Positions 9,324 through 17,800 of a stretch of 39,093 nt of DNA are shown one piece after another. Numbering within the stretch: position 1 is the first letter of the stretch; the number at the start of each line of letters is the position of its first letter. The stretch is from Candidatus Magasanikiibacteriota bacterium (lineage in GTDB: Bacteria; Patescibacteriota; Patescibacteriia; Magasanikbacterales; UBA922). A program made the translations under genes and the position numbers. The stretch spans positions 1 through 39,093 of the forward strand of contig JABIGQ010000016.1 in NCBI GenBank assembly GCA_018650085.1. Reading direction: 5' to 3'. The notes beneath the pieces were generated by a model. That model was not told where the DNA came from. It searched no databases and worked only from the letters and a program-made list of their open reading frames with translations.

Positions 9324-9785
9324 CTTTAACATTGCCATTTCTATGGCTGTTTGTCCCCATGGATATCCATGATTATGCTCACCAAATGAACGAACATTCG
9401 CTTGTTTTTCATCTAAACAAGTGAGCACACCAAATACTACGGGAACACCTGTTATAATATTTAAATCTTTTATACCCTGTGATACTGCCTCTGAAATATA
9501 TTCAAAATGCATGGTAGCTCCTTTTATCAATACACCAATACAAACGACTGCGTCTACCTGATCTGTATCAATAAGATGTTTTGCACCATACATAACTTCA
9601 TATGCACCTGGGACATCTAACTCTACAACATCTTCTGCTTCTACTCCGTGATCATGACATGCCTGTAACACCCCTTGGGCAATAGAATCAGTATACTTAC
9701 TATTCCACCGAGATTTTACAATCCCGATTCGTAATCCTTTTCCCTCTAATCCTTCAAATAATACGGATGTTTTATTTCTATTCAT
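9306..9785 (-). CDS. ribH: 6,7-dimethyl-8-ribityllumazine synthase
   Basis: Condenses 5-amino-6-ribitylamino-uracil with 3,4-dihydroxybutanone phosphate to lumazine, the step before riboflavin synthase. The 159-residue product has the family pattern: RIGIVKSRWN at the start, GAYEVMYGAKHL, VCIGVLIKGATMHFEY with the catalytic histidine, and GVPVVFGVLT. The ATG at 9785 is preferred because it gives the usual length. The frame stays open upstream to 9917, but that part is encoded by a palindromic repeat and starts at TTG. It is the last gene of the murA-ctp-rib operon, and its last codons lie in the terminator hairpin. Confidence 0.92.
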   Translation of the reverse strand: MNRNKTSVLFEGLEGKGLRIGIVKSRWNSKYTDSIAQGVLQACHDHGVEAEDVVELDVPGAYEVMYGAKHLIDTDQVDAVVCIGVLIKGATMHFEYISEAVSQGIKDLNIITGVPVVFGVLTCLDEKQANVRSFGEHNHGYPWGQTAIEMAMLKKKNSL

Positions 9786-9801
9786 AATAAAATATATTAC
9801 A

Positions 9802-9899
9802 TACGTCATTGCGAATTGCCGATAGGACAATGCGGCAATCCCATACTTCAGTGCGCTGAACTCTGGGATTGCTTCGTCGTTCCTCCTCGCAATGACGTA
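9802..9899. repeat. Palindromic (REP/MITE-like) element between ribE and ribH
   Basis: A 98-base nested inverted repeat. The outer 13-base arms are perfect (9802-9814 and 9887-9899, TACGTCATTGCGA and its complement). An inner 9-base pair follows (9835-9843 and 9864-9872), then a small hairpin TTCAG/CTGAA at the tip. It is richer in G+C than its surroundings. On the minus strand it can be read as protein containing ARRNDEAI, a phrase known from dispersed palindromes wrongly annotated as genes in many bacteria. It sits in the 132-base gap of an otherwise tight operon. Confidence 0.8.
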
Positions 9900-9917
9900 A
9901 TTTTTTTTATATAACAA

Positions 9918-10526
9918 TTATATTTTCTCTGCCAAAATTCGTTCTGTCGTATCTACAATAGCTTGGGTCATGGGATCTATTTCAATATTTACCAACTCTC
10001 CTACTTTTTTATGACCTAAACTTGTGTTCTCTAAAGTTTCTGGAATAAGATGTACACGAAATGTGTCATCTTTAGGTTCTACCACAGTGAGACTCACGCC
10101 ATCTACAGAAATAAATCCTTTATGAATAATATATTTCATCCATTTATTTACCATAGAAAAAGTCATAGATACATCATGGCTGACCTTCTGTATATCTGTA
10201 ATTTCTGCTTTTGCTGAAACATGTCCAGACACCACATGCCCACCAATTTCATCTCCCATTTTTGCAGCACGCTCTACATTGACATGATCACCTACTTGCA
10301 AGCCACCCAATGTAGTGACACGTAATGATTCTTCCATAATATCAAAAGAAGCTTCACTATCATTCACAGCAATTACCGTCATACATACGCCATCTAGTGC
10401 TATACTTGACCCAGTAATAATCCCATCTAAAAAATCAGGCTCAAATAAAAGAGTAATTGTATTCATTCCCTCTTTCTTTTCTATTTTCTGCACAGGCACA
10501 TACCCTCGAACAATTCCAGTAAACAT
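9918..10526 (-). CDS. ribE: Riboflavin synthase
   Basis: Dismutates two lumazines to riboflavin and the ribitylaminouracil precursor. The 202-residue chain shows the two tandem lumazine-binding repeats. The first starts MFTGIVRGYV with SSIALDGVCMTV and later GGHVVSGHV; the second has KGFISVDGVSLTVV and MTQAIVDTTERI. The MFTGI N-terminus, needed for trimer contacts and activity, is intact. It starts one base after the riboflavin kinase gene and is followed by the palindromic element and ribH. Length and motifs are normal. Confidence 0.95.
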   Translation of the reverse strand: MFTGIVRGYVPVQKIEKKEGMNTITLLFEPDFLDGIITGSSIALDGVCMTVIAVNDSEASFDIMEESLRVTTLGGLQVGDHVNVERAAKMGDEIGGHVVSGHVSAKAEITDIQKVSHDVSMTFSMVNKWMKYIIHKGFISVDGVSLTVVEPKDDTFRVHLIPETLENTSLGHKKVGELVNIEIDPMTQAIVDTTERILAEKI

Positions 10527-10527
10527 A

Positions 10528-10872
10528 TTATATCTTAAAAAAATCTTTTACTTTTTCTATATCATTTCTAATTTTTTGTTTAATTTCTTTTGCTGAACTA
10601 TATGAAATCAAATCACTTACTTTTTTCTTTGGGTCAATACTAATCTTTTCATCATAAATAGTTTCCCCAAACCCTATAATAAATACTTCTACTTTATTAT
10701 GACGAGTATTGATAACAAGCGCCCCATAATGACTTACGTCTCTGACAAGAACCGTTGCCGCATACACTCCTTGTGCCAATCCGGTATCCTCTGGGGAAAT
10801 ATTAATATTTGCTGTGGGGAAACCAAGCGTTCGTCCTATTTTGTCACCAGAAATAACCCGTCCTTTTAGCAT
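10528..10872 (-). CDS. Stand-alone riboflavin kinase domain
   Basis: A 114-residue protein matching only the C-terminal kinase half of bifunctional RibF. It has GRTLGFPTANI, which binds ATP and Mg2+, then GVYAATV and a region with ALVINTRHNKVEVFIIGF where RibF normally has the catalytic glutamate segment. The FAD synthetase (adenylyltransferase) half is absent and there is no room for it upstream. It should make FMN from riboflavin; FAD would need another enzyme or uptake. Bacterial RibF is about 300 residues, so this form is unusual. It lies four bases after the S41 protease gene and one before ribE. Confidence 0.85.
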   Translation of the reverse strand: MLKGRVISGDKIGRTLGFPTANINISPEDTGLAQGVYAATVLVRDVSHYGALVINTRHNKVEVFIIGFGETIYDEKISIDPKKKVSDLISYSSAKEIKQKIRNDIEKVKDFFKI

Positions 10873-10876
10873 AATA

Positions 10877-12130
10877 TTATTCTAATAATTCAATAGCTTT
10901 TTTCAACCCTAGATCTATAATATACTCTTTGTGATCTTCTGGAAGATCTTCATTTATTTCAATCATTTCTTCTAATACAATATCTGGTGTAATTCCTACT
11001 CCATCTATAGCCCGCGCATCTGGTGTTAACCATTTTGCAATAGTGATTTTAATCGCAGAACCATCTGGAAGGATTTCAAATTCCTGTACAGATCCTTTTC
11101 CAAATGTTTGTGTCCCAACTACTGTTGCTTTTCCATAGTCTTGCAACGCACCGGCTACAATTTCTGATCCAGAAGCAGTTCCTCCATCTACCAATACAAT
11201 TGTGGGCATATCTACAAAACGTTTCGTTCCTTTTCTCATATAGGATTCTCTATTTCCATCTTTGAACTCTTCCAATACCACTGCTCCATCTTCTACCCAT
11301 TCACTCGCCACAATAACAGAAGTTTCTAAAAATCCACCTGGGTTACTTCTTAAGTCCAATATAAGACCCCGAGGCTCTTCTATCATGATATTTCCAACTG
11401 CTTCATAAAATTCATCTAATGTATCTTCATTGAAATGACTAATGCGAAGATATGCAAGATTTGATTCTTTCATTTCCCAATTTATTGTAGGAATATTTAT
11501 AGTATCACGAGTAATAGTAATATCCAAGATTCCTTCTTCTGACTCTCGTGATACTCCTAGAATTACATCTGTCCCCTGTGGGCCACGAATACGTGTTACT
11601 GCTTCTTCTACAGTGATTCCATAAGTCGCTTCACTATCTATAGTCATTATTTTATCATTTGTTTTTATTCCGGCGAGCATTGCTGGAGACTTTTCCAATG
11701 GAGCAATAACCACAAGTTGATTATCTTTTAGCCCAATTTGCGCTCCAATTCCTTCAAATTCTCCACTAAGACTTTCTGTAAATTCTTTTGCGTCAGTGGG
11801 CGGAAAGTATACTGAATATGGGTCATCCAATCCAGCGACAAGTCCCTCCATGGCACCATAAAATAATGCAGTATCATCTACTGGTTGATTTACATGTTTA
11901 TCTTTTACCATGTCCCAGACTTCCCAAAATTGATCAAATTCTACTTCTTCTGAACGTGTATTTCCATAAAAATTTACAACCTTTGCAATTTCTACTTGTC
12001 CTTGTGCATTTACTAACTCACTATGCAGTCCATTTGCTGACCCAAATAAATATCCACCACCAAAAGCAAACACTGCCATTAACAATGAAAAAAATAAAAT
12101 ACTTTTTCTTTTTTGTGGGACTATTGTCAT
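10877..12130 (-). CDS. ctp: S41 family C-terminal processing peptidase
   Basis: A 417-residue envelope protease. A single N-terminal anchor (about 10-30) precedes a helical region, a PDZ domain (about 105-195; GIGAQIGL, SPAMLAGIKTNDKI) and the S41 catalytic core. Ser320 in GTASGSEI and Lys345 in TFGKGSVQ form the Ser-Lys dyad, at the same 25-residue spacing as in E. coli Tsp. Such enzymes trim C-termini of exported proteins and can regulate peptidoglycan hydrolases. The tight operon with a murA-like gene fits a cell-wall role. It precedes riboflavin kinase by four bases. Confidence 0.93.
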   Translation of the reverse strand: MTIVPQKRKSILFFSLLMAVFAFGGGYLFGSANGLHSELVNAQGQVEIAKVVNFYGNTRSEEVEFDQFWEVWDMVKDKHVNQPVDDTALFYGAMEGLVAGLDDPYSVYFPPTDAKEFTESLSGEFEGIGAQIGLKDNQLVVIAPLEKSPAMLAGIKTNDKIMTIDSEATYGITVEEAVTRIRGPQGTDVILGVSRESEEGILDITITRDTINIPTINWEMKESNLAYLRISHFNEDTLDEFYEAVGNIMIEEPRGLILDLRSNPGGFLETSVIVASEWVEDGAVVLEEFKDGNRESYMRKGTKRFVDMPTIVLVDGGTASGSEIVAGALQDYGKATVVGTQTFGKGSVQEFEILPDGSAIKITIAKWLTPDARAIDGVGITPDIVLEEMIEINEDLPEDHKEYIIDLGLKKAIELLE

Positions 12131-12144
12131 AAAATATATAGTAA

Positions 12145-13449
12145 TTATGATTCAATACGTTGAATATCAACGCCAACTGCTTGCAAGTACTCTACAACAT
12201 GCTCATACCCACGCTCAATAGTATAACAATTTCGTAATACAGATTCTCCTTTTGCTGCAATCATTGCAATGAGTACTGCCATAGCTGGTCGAATAGCAGA
12301 TGGACACATGAGTTCATTTGGGCAGAGTGTTGTTTTTCCTTCTACAAATACACGATGCGGATCTACCAAGAAAATCTTTGCTCCTAGTTTTTGTAATTCT
12401 AAATAATAAATTGCTCTATTTTCATATACCCAATCGTGTACGAGTGTTCTTCCTTTTGCTTGGGTAAGTATTGGAATAAAGAATGGTAAATTATCAATAT
12501 TTAATCCTGGGAATGGTCGCCCATAAATCTTATCTGGAAGAGCCGTCAATGCAGACGGTGTTAATACTATATCTACGACAGTAAAATTACCACTTGCAGA
12601 TTTTCTTTTTTTCTTTAGTTCAAATTTTTGTCCCATGACTGCTAATTTTTCTAATTCTAGTTCAAGAAAATCGAGTGGACATTCTTTTACTGTTATAGCA
12701 GATTTCGTAGTAATTCCTAGGGATAACCATGTCATAGCTACTATAGGATCTGGCATGATATGGTACTCTACAGATTTTAATTTTTTTACTCCTGTAATAG
12801 TCAAAGTGGTTGTTCCAATTCCTGTTATCTTTGCTCCTGCGGCCTGAAGAAAATAACAAAGATCTTGCACCATATAGTTAGATGAAGCAAATTTTATTAC
12901 TGTTTTTCCAGATGCAAGCACTGCTGCCATGATTGCATTTTCTGTAGGGGTGTCTCCTGATTCATACATAACCAAATCTGGGACTGAAGTAATATTTTTA
13001 TTTTTTACTTCATAATACCGTTGCTTTGATTCTACGGATACCCCAAATTTATTTAATGCATATAAATGAGGGCGTACTGTTCTTTCTCCCAATTTACATC
13101 CACCACTCTTATATAATTTATATTTCTTTACTTGTGTAGATAATGCCCCAAGTAACATAAGGGATGAACGAACTTTCTGTGCGGCTGCTTCGTCCATGTT
13201 TGCCAGTCGTAATTGTTTTGAGCTATCTATTTCCAATATGTTATTTGCTTGCCAACGGTGAGATACACCAATACTTGCAAATAATTCAAGCATGCGATCT
13301 ACTTCTTGGATTTGTGGCATATTATGTAGAGTGATTTTTCCTCTTACCATGACACTAGCACAAAGTATCCCCATGGCAGCATTTTTTGCAGGGCTTACAA
13401 AGATTTTCCCTGATAATTTTTTACCTCCATTTATGATAAATTTAGCCAT
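12145..13449 (-). CDS. UDP-N-acetylglucosamine 1-carboxyvinyltransferase (MurA-like)
   Basis: A 434-residue EPSP-synthase-fold enzyme for the first committed step of peptidoglycan synthesis, transfer of enolpyruvyl from PEP to UDP-GlcNAc. Lys22 and Asn23 (SPAKNAAM), Arg94 (KVRSSLM), the catalytic Cys118 (SGGCKLGERT) and ENR near YENRAIYY match MurA active-site positions; an Asp in LNIDNLPF fits the general base. Other stretches are divergent (a SNYMVQDL segment, HIMPDPIVAMTW), so this may be a CPR-type MurA or a paralogue. The ATG at 13449 aligns the N-terminus with MurA; the earlier in-frame ATG at 13458 adds three residues. First gene of the minus-strand operon. Confidence 0.85.
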   Translation of the reverse strand: MAKFIINGGKKLSGKIFVSPAKNAAMGILCASVMVRGKITLHNMPQIQEVDRMLELFASIGVSHRWQANNILEIDSSKQLRLANMDEAAAQKVRSSLMLLGALSTQVKKYKLYKSGGCKLGERTVRPHLYALNKFGVSVESKQRYYEVKNKNITSVPDLVMYESGDTPTENAIMAAVLASGKTVIKFASSNYMVQDLCYFLQAAGAKITGIGTTTLTITGVKKLKSVEYHIMPDPIVAMTWLSLGITTKSAITVKECPLDFLELELEKLAVMGQKFELKKKRKSASGNFTVVDIVLTPSALTALPDKIYGRPFPGLNIDNLPFFIPILTQAKGRTLVHDWVYENRAIYYLELQKLGAKIFLVDPHRVFVEGKTTLCPNELMCPSAIRPAMAVLIAMIAAKGESVLRNCYTIERGYEHVVEYLQAVGVDIQRIES

Positions 13450-13467
13450 ATTATGCAAAAATTATTA

Positions 13468-13496
13468 TTGATTTTTTAATGTATTTATGGTATTAT
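13468..13496 (+). promoter_or_regulatory. Extended -10 promoter for the PEGA protein gene
   Basis: TTGATT (13468-13473), a 17-base spacer and TATTAT (13491-13496) preceded by TGG. Transcription would start near 13503, 24 bases before the ATG at 13527. The promoter overlaps the earlier in-frame ATG at 13479, which rules that start out for this transcript. Confidence 0.7.
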
Positions 13497-13526
13497 TGTA
13501 CACAAAATAGCATAAAAAAGCAACCT

Positions 13527-14840
13527 ATGAAATATCCTCCTTATTACATCTCTAGACGCACACGAATTGGTATTATGATTTTACTTATTAGTGCTTTTTT
13601 TATTATCTCTCCATTAACGATTTTTTATGTAGCAGGATATAATTATGATTGGGATACAGGGAAAATTATTACTACAGGAGTACTCAGTGTAGATATAGAG
13701 CCTGTAGATGCCAAGATATATATAAATGATGTATTAATGGAACGGAAAACTCAGATTAGTCTTACTCATTTGAAAAAGATAGAAGCACCAGTACGCCTAA
13801 CGAGTTTAAAAAAAGGTATATATAATGTTCGAATAGAAAAAGAAGGCTATCATACATGGGAAAAAGACATGACTGTGCTAGACAATCAAACCACATATGT
13901 TAGTGAGATGACATTGCCAGAACGTCATGATCCAGAAACATTATTAACAGATATAGAACAACCACAAATATCGCCTACTGGACAATATATTGCCTACGTA
14001 AAAGATGACATACTACATATTTCAAATATAGAAACTCCTCTAGACCCACTATATACAGCTACTTCATCTATGATGATGGAATGGTCTCCTTATGATGATT
14101 TTTTCATACACTATACTACCAGCACTTTTACACTTCTAAACCCAGCATCTATAAAAGATGTAAAAACATTTGATATAGATACTATAGAAAGATTACAATG
14201 GGTAAAGGGATCAAACACACCCGAGCTTTTTATAGAGGAAGGTCACACAATCATGACCCTAAATACTCGTGAAAAAGAAGTCTTTAGTAATACAAGTAGT
14301 AGTATTTGGTATGTGGATGGAAATAATAATCTTTGGGAATATGATGAAGAAAAGAATGTATTAATAGAGGATGAACTTATTTTACAGCCCCAAAAATACG
14401 ACACCCTTACTGATATAATAGATATAAATAATACTCGTATCATTGCTAAATATGGGGAAAAAACAATAATACTTCATGAATACATGAAAGATGATCCTCT
14501 TAAACAATCTATAATAACTCATAATCTAAAATATATTCCCTCTCGTGATGAGTGGTTGACTTGGTCTCCGTGGGAGTTATGGATATTACCAGAAAAAGGT
14601 TCTGCAAAGCTTAGTATGAGAACAAGTGAATATATTCGTGATGTTGATTTACTGTATAAAGAGGGATTACTTCTCGTTGCTACAGATAAACGTCTAGCTG
14701 CATTCAATCCTAATCCCTGGTATTACACATTACAAGAGTTGCTTTCTGTGGAGTCTGTCACAGATGTAATGGTGAATCAAAAGGAAGAGATGATTTACTT
14801 TTTAACAGAAGATAGCAGTCTCTCTAAACTTCAGTATTAG
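13527..14840 (+). CDS. PEGA-domain membrane-anchored protein with beta-propeller-like C-terminus
   Basis: A 437-residue protein. Residues 10-40 form one membrane anchor (IGIMILLISAFFIISPL). A PEGA domain follows (about 48-135: GVLSVDIEPVDAKIYIND, later KGIYNVRIEKEGYHTWEKD), a small beta domain common in surface proteins. The rest is beta-rich with recurring segments such as ISPTGQYIAYVKDDIL and WSPYDDFFI, as in WD40/TolB-like propellers, so it probably faces outwards and binds a ligand or wall partner. The start at 13527 is chosen because the promoter covers the earlier ATG. It is divergent from the murA operon and convergent with the giant gene. Confidence 0.72.
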   Translation: MKYPPYYISRRTRIGIMILLISAFFIISPLTIFYVAGYNYDWDTGKIITTGVLSVDIEPVDAKIYINDVLMERKTQISLTHLKKIEAPVRLTSLKKGIYNVRIEKEGYHTWEKDMTVLDNQTTYVSEMTLPERHDPETLLTDIEQPQISPTGQYIAYVKDDILHISNIETPLDPLYTATSSMMMEWSPYDDFFIHYTTSTFTLLNPASIKDVKTFDIDTIERLQWVKGSNTPELFIEEGHTIMTLNTREKEVFSNTSSSIWYVDGNNNLWEYDEEKNVLIEDELILQPQKYDTLTDIIDINNTRIIAKYGEKTIILHEYMKDDPLKQSIITHNLKYIPSRDEWLTWSPWELWILPEKGSAKLSMRTSEYIRDVDLLYKEGLLLVATDKRLAAFNPNPWYYTLQELLSVESVTDVMVNQKEEMIYFLTEDSSLSKLQY

Positions 14841-14879
14841 AATTAAAAAACAAGCTTGGGAAGAGCTTGTTTTTTAATT
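14841..14879. terminator. Strong bidirectional terminator between PEGA gene and giant gene
   Basis: A perfect 16-base stem (14841-14856 with 14864-14879) around the loop TGGGAAG. The base of the stem is an A/T tract on both sides, giving a U-run in either direction. It separates two convergent genes. Confidence 0.88.
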
Positions 14880-14881
14880 AA

Positions 14882-17800
14882 TTATTTTAAATATCCCCGT
14901 ATACATTCAACCATAGACATATATCCATTATCTTTCAATTTCATAATAAAATTATCATGAAAATTTCCTTGTAAATTTAAGCCTGGGTCTATCAATTTGT
15001 ATTTTTTTTGAAATTTATCTAATGAAATTATTGCTCCCTTTTCTGTTGCTGCATCTAAAAATGAAGTAAAAGCCTCTAACATATTTCCTCTATGTGCTAA
15101 AATCCAATTTTCTACTCCAATTCCACCAAAACCTCCATGTTCTACCTTTTTATATGCATGCCCAGCTTTTAAAATACGTTTTGTAAGAACAATATTTGCG
15201 ATCACTTGTTCATACTCATTTTGACCAATATTTTCTTGTATCCATTCCAATCTATCTTTAAGTGCATTGTCTGAAGAATACACTTCTAATTCAGATTTCA
15301 ATACAAAACCAATATCTATATCTAAATCTTTTTGTCCAAATGCAAATACATCTTTCAATCTCAATTGAAAGATACCACCAGATGAATTAGAATCATTATC
15401 TATCCCAGGAAAACTTTCTCGAAGATTTGGGACAATCCCATCATATATTTTTAAAGCATCCAGATTATCTACCCGAACAGTATAATCAAAATCAGCTACT
15501 CCAGTAGGATCAAATGTCCCACGGTCAGTTGACCCTATATTATATATTTGTGCACCTAGAAGTCCAGTATCAAAATCTCCTCTTATTTGTATTCCATTTT
15601 TTTCTAAGACTTTCATTATTTCCGTCTGTATTTGTATATTTAATAGTTCAGTTTTTTCTGTTTGTTCTTTCATTTCTTGTACCAGATCTTTTATATTTTC
15701 TGCATGTCTCGTATTATTTATTGATCCTTCAAATTCAAAAGCATCCCCATTATACTCATCCACACCTTTATAAAAATATCTATATTCTTCATACATTTCT
15801 GGTGTAAAAATTAAATTTCCTTTTTCATCCACCACTGGGATATAAAAATTATTTTGTGCTATTTCTATAAAGACATCCTCTCTTTTCCTATCATCTATAC
15901 TATTACTAAACACCATACAATCTATCTCTGTACTAGGAAAACCTGTCCGAATACCATAATGTTCCTTACCCCAAACACCTGTATGAAATATTTCATATTT
16001 ATCTTTATCATATTTTCTTTCTTTCCTATCTACACCACGAAAACTAGTCGTGTCTTGAAATTGCCCCCTATCTTTTATTATAAATGCAACACCACCAAAT
16101 GAAAAAAGTCCACGACTATCTAATACCTCTGCAAAACTTTTATCATTAACCCCAGATTCTTCTTGAACCCTAAATACGTCTGTATCAAATGGAGTCATAT
16201 CTGAATCTGAGCTACTTCCAAGAAATTCTTTTGAAACAGATCCATTTTGTAAAATATTAGAAACATATTCTGCATTTACACTTTTTAATATATCATGCAA
16301 CTCTATATTAAATTTACCATTTTTAATATGTTTGGCAATTTCAATACCACGATTATGTGATTTCTCTCTTTCACCATCCATTTTTTCAAGTATTTCATCC
16401 ATTGTTTTATATCCAAGTGGACGTAAATACATTTCCACAATTCTCTCTGAAACACTTTGACCTTCTTTTACTCCTAAATTTTCTTTTAAATCTGTATATC
16501 TTTTTTCTAAATCAGATAAACTTAATTCTGGATCTACTTCACTTTCTTTAAATTCTCCTAATTGTGAATTATCAAAAAGAACTTTAAGTCTACGTAAGAA
16601 AAAACTTAATTCTTCTTGTTCTTTCTCTGGCAATTCCTCTATTCCTTTATTTTTCATTTTATTTAAAACTTCTTCTCCACTAGCAAATGCTTCTATATAT
16701 GATCGCAAATTTCTATTTCCTGAATTTATATGTACTTTTAATAGATCATTATATATTGTATATTTTCTTATTAGTTTACTTGCCTCGGTTAAACGTGGAC
16801 TAAGTTTATTATTATTCTTTGTTATTTTTTTTATATTATCATTTGGGTATAATATCTCAAAGATTTTATACACTTTTCCAGCCAATGGAATATTATTTTT
16901 TATAAATATATCTTCAACTTTTTCATATTCTTCTTCTGGATTTTCTAAAAATATTATTTGCTCTAATAATTGAAATCTTATTCTTTGTATTTCTTGTGAT
17001 GGACTTTGAGATATCTTATCATATATTGCTATGAAATCTTTTAATTCTTCACTAGCTAAAAGAATTTCTTTTATATAATTATCCCTTAGCATAAAATCTA
17101 TATTTTTTATCTTTTTATTTTTTACAATAGAGTCAAAATAATCTATTACAATCACATTTAATCCACCTATTTTTAAATCTAATTCCATTATTTTTAAAAA
17201 ATTAAATGCAGTAGCCAAATAACCGCTATTTAACTCTTTTCTAAATCTTTTTATTGCTATTTCTTTTATCTCATCATCTATCTCTAAAATATTTTTATTT
17301 AACATGCTTACTATATCAGGAGAATATCCTTTTTTTAAAAGTTCAATAAACGTTCTTCTAAAAATTTCTTTTATATTTTCATTAATTTCTACACCCCATA
17401 TTTCTATATTTAGTAAATAATGCATCACAGATGAAAAATCAAGTTCTTCTAAAAATTCAATTATAATTTTTTCAAATTTTTCTATTTTTGCAAAACTTGA
17501 TATTACTGCAAATCCTCCATTATCTGACTCTGTTTTTAACATTTTTTTTACTCCACTTTCTATCTCTTCATCTATTTGAATGTTAAATTTTTCTATTTCT
17601 AATAATATTCCTATTTTATATATATTTTTTTTCTTTATTTCTTTTTTTATTCTAATATTTGCGAGACTACACATTTCTTCATCAATAAGATGATCTAGTT
17701 CTTCCAAGGCTTTCAACTTATCTACGATACTACTATCTTCATTTCTATAAAATCTACTAAAATCTCTTTTTTGTAAAATATTTTTCACCTTATATATATC

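Noticed and set aside
9786-9917. N-terminal extension of lumazine synthase through the palindromic element
   Set aside because: It begins at TTG, consists of repeat sequence, and would make the protein about 44 residues longer than the family norm.
13479-13526. Upstream ATG for the PEGA protein
   Set aside because: The ATG lies between the -35 and -10 boxes of the promoter.
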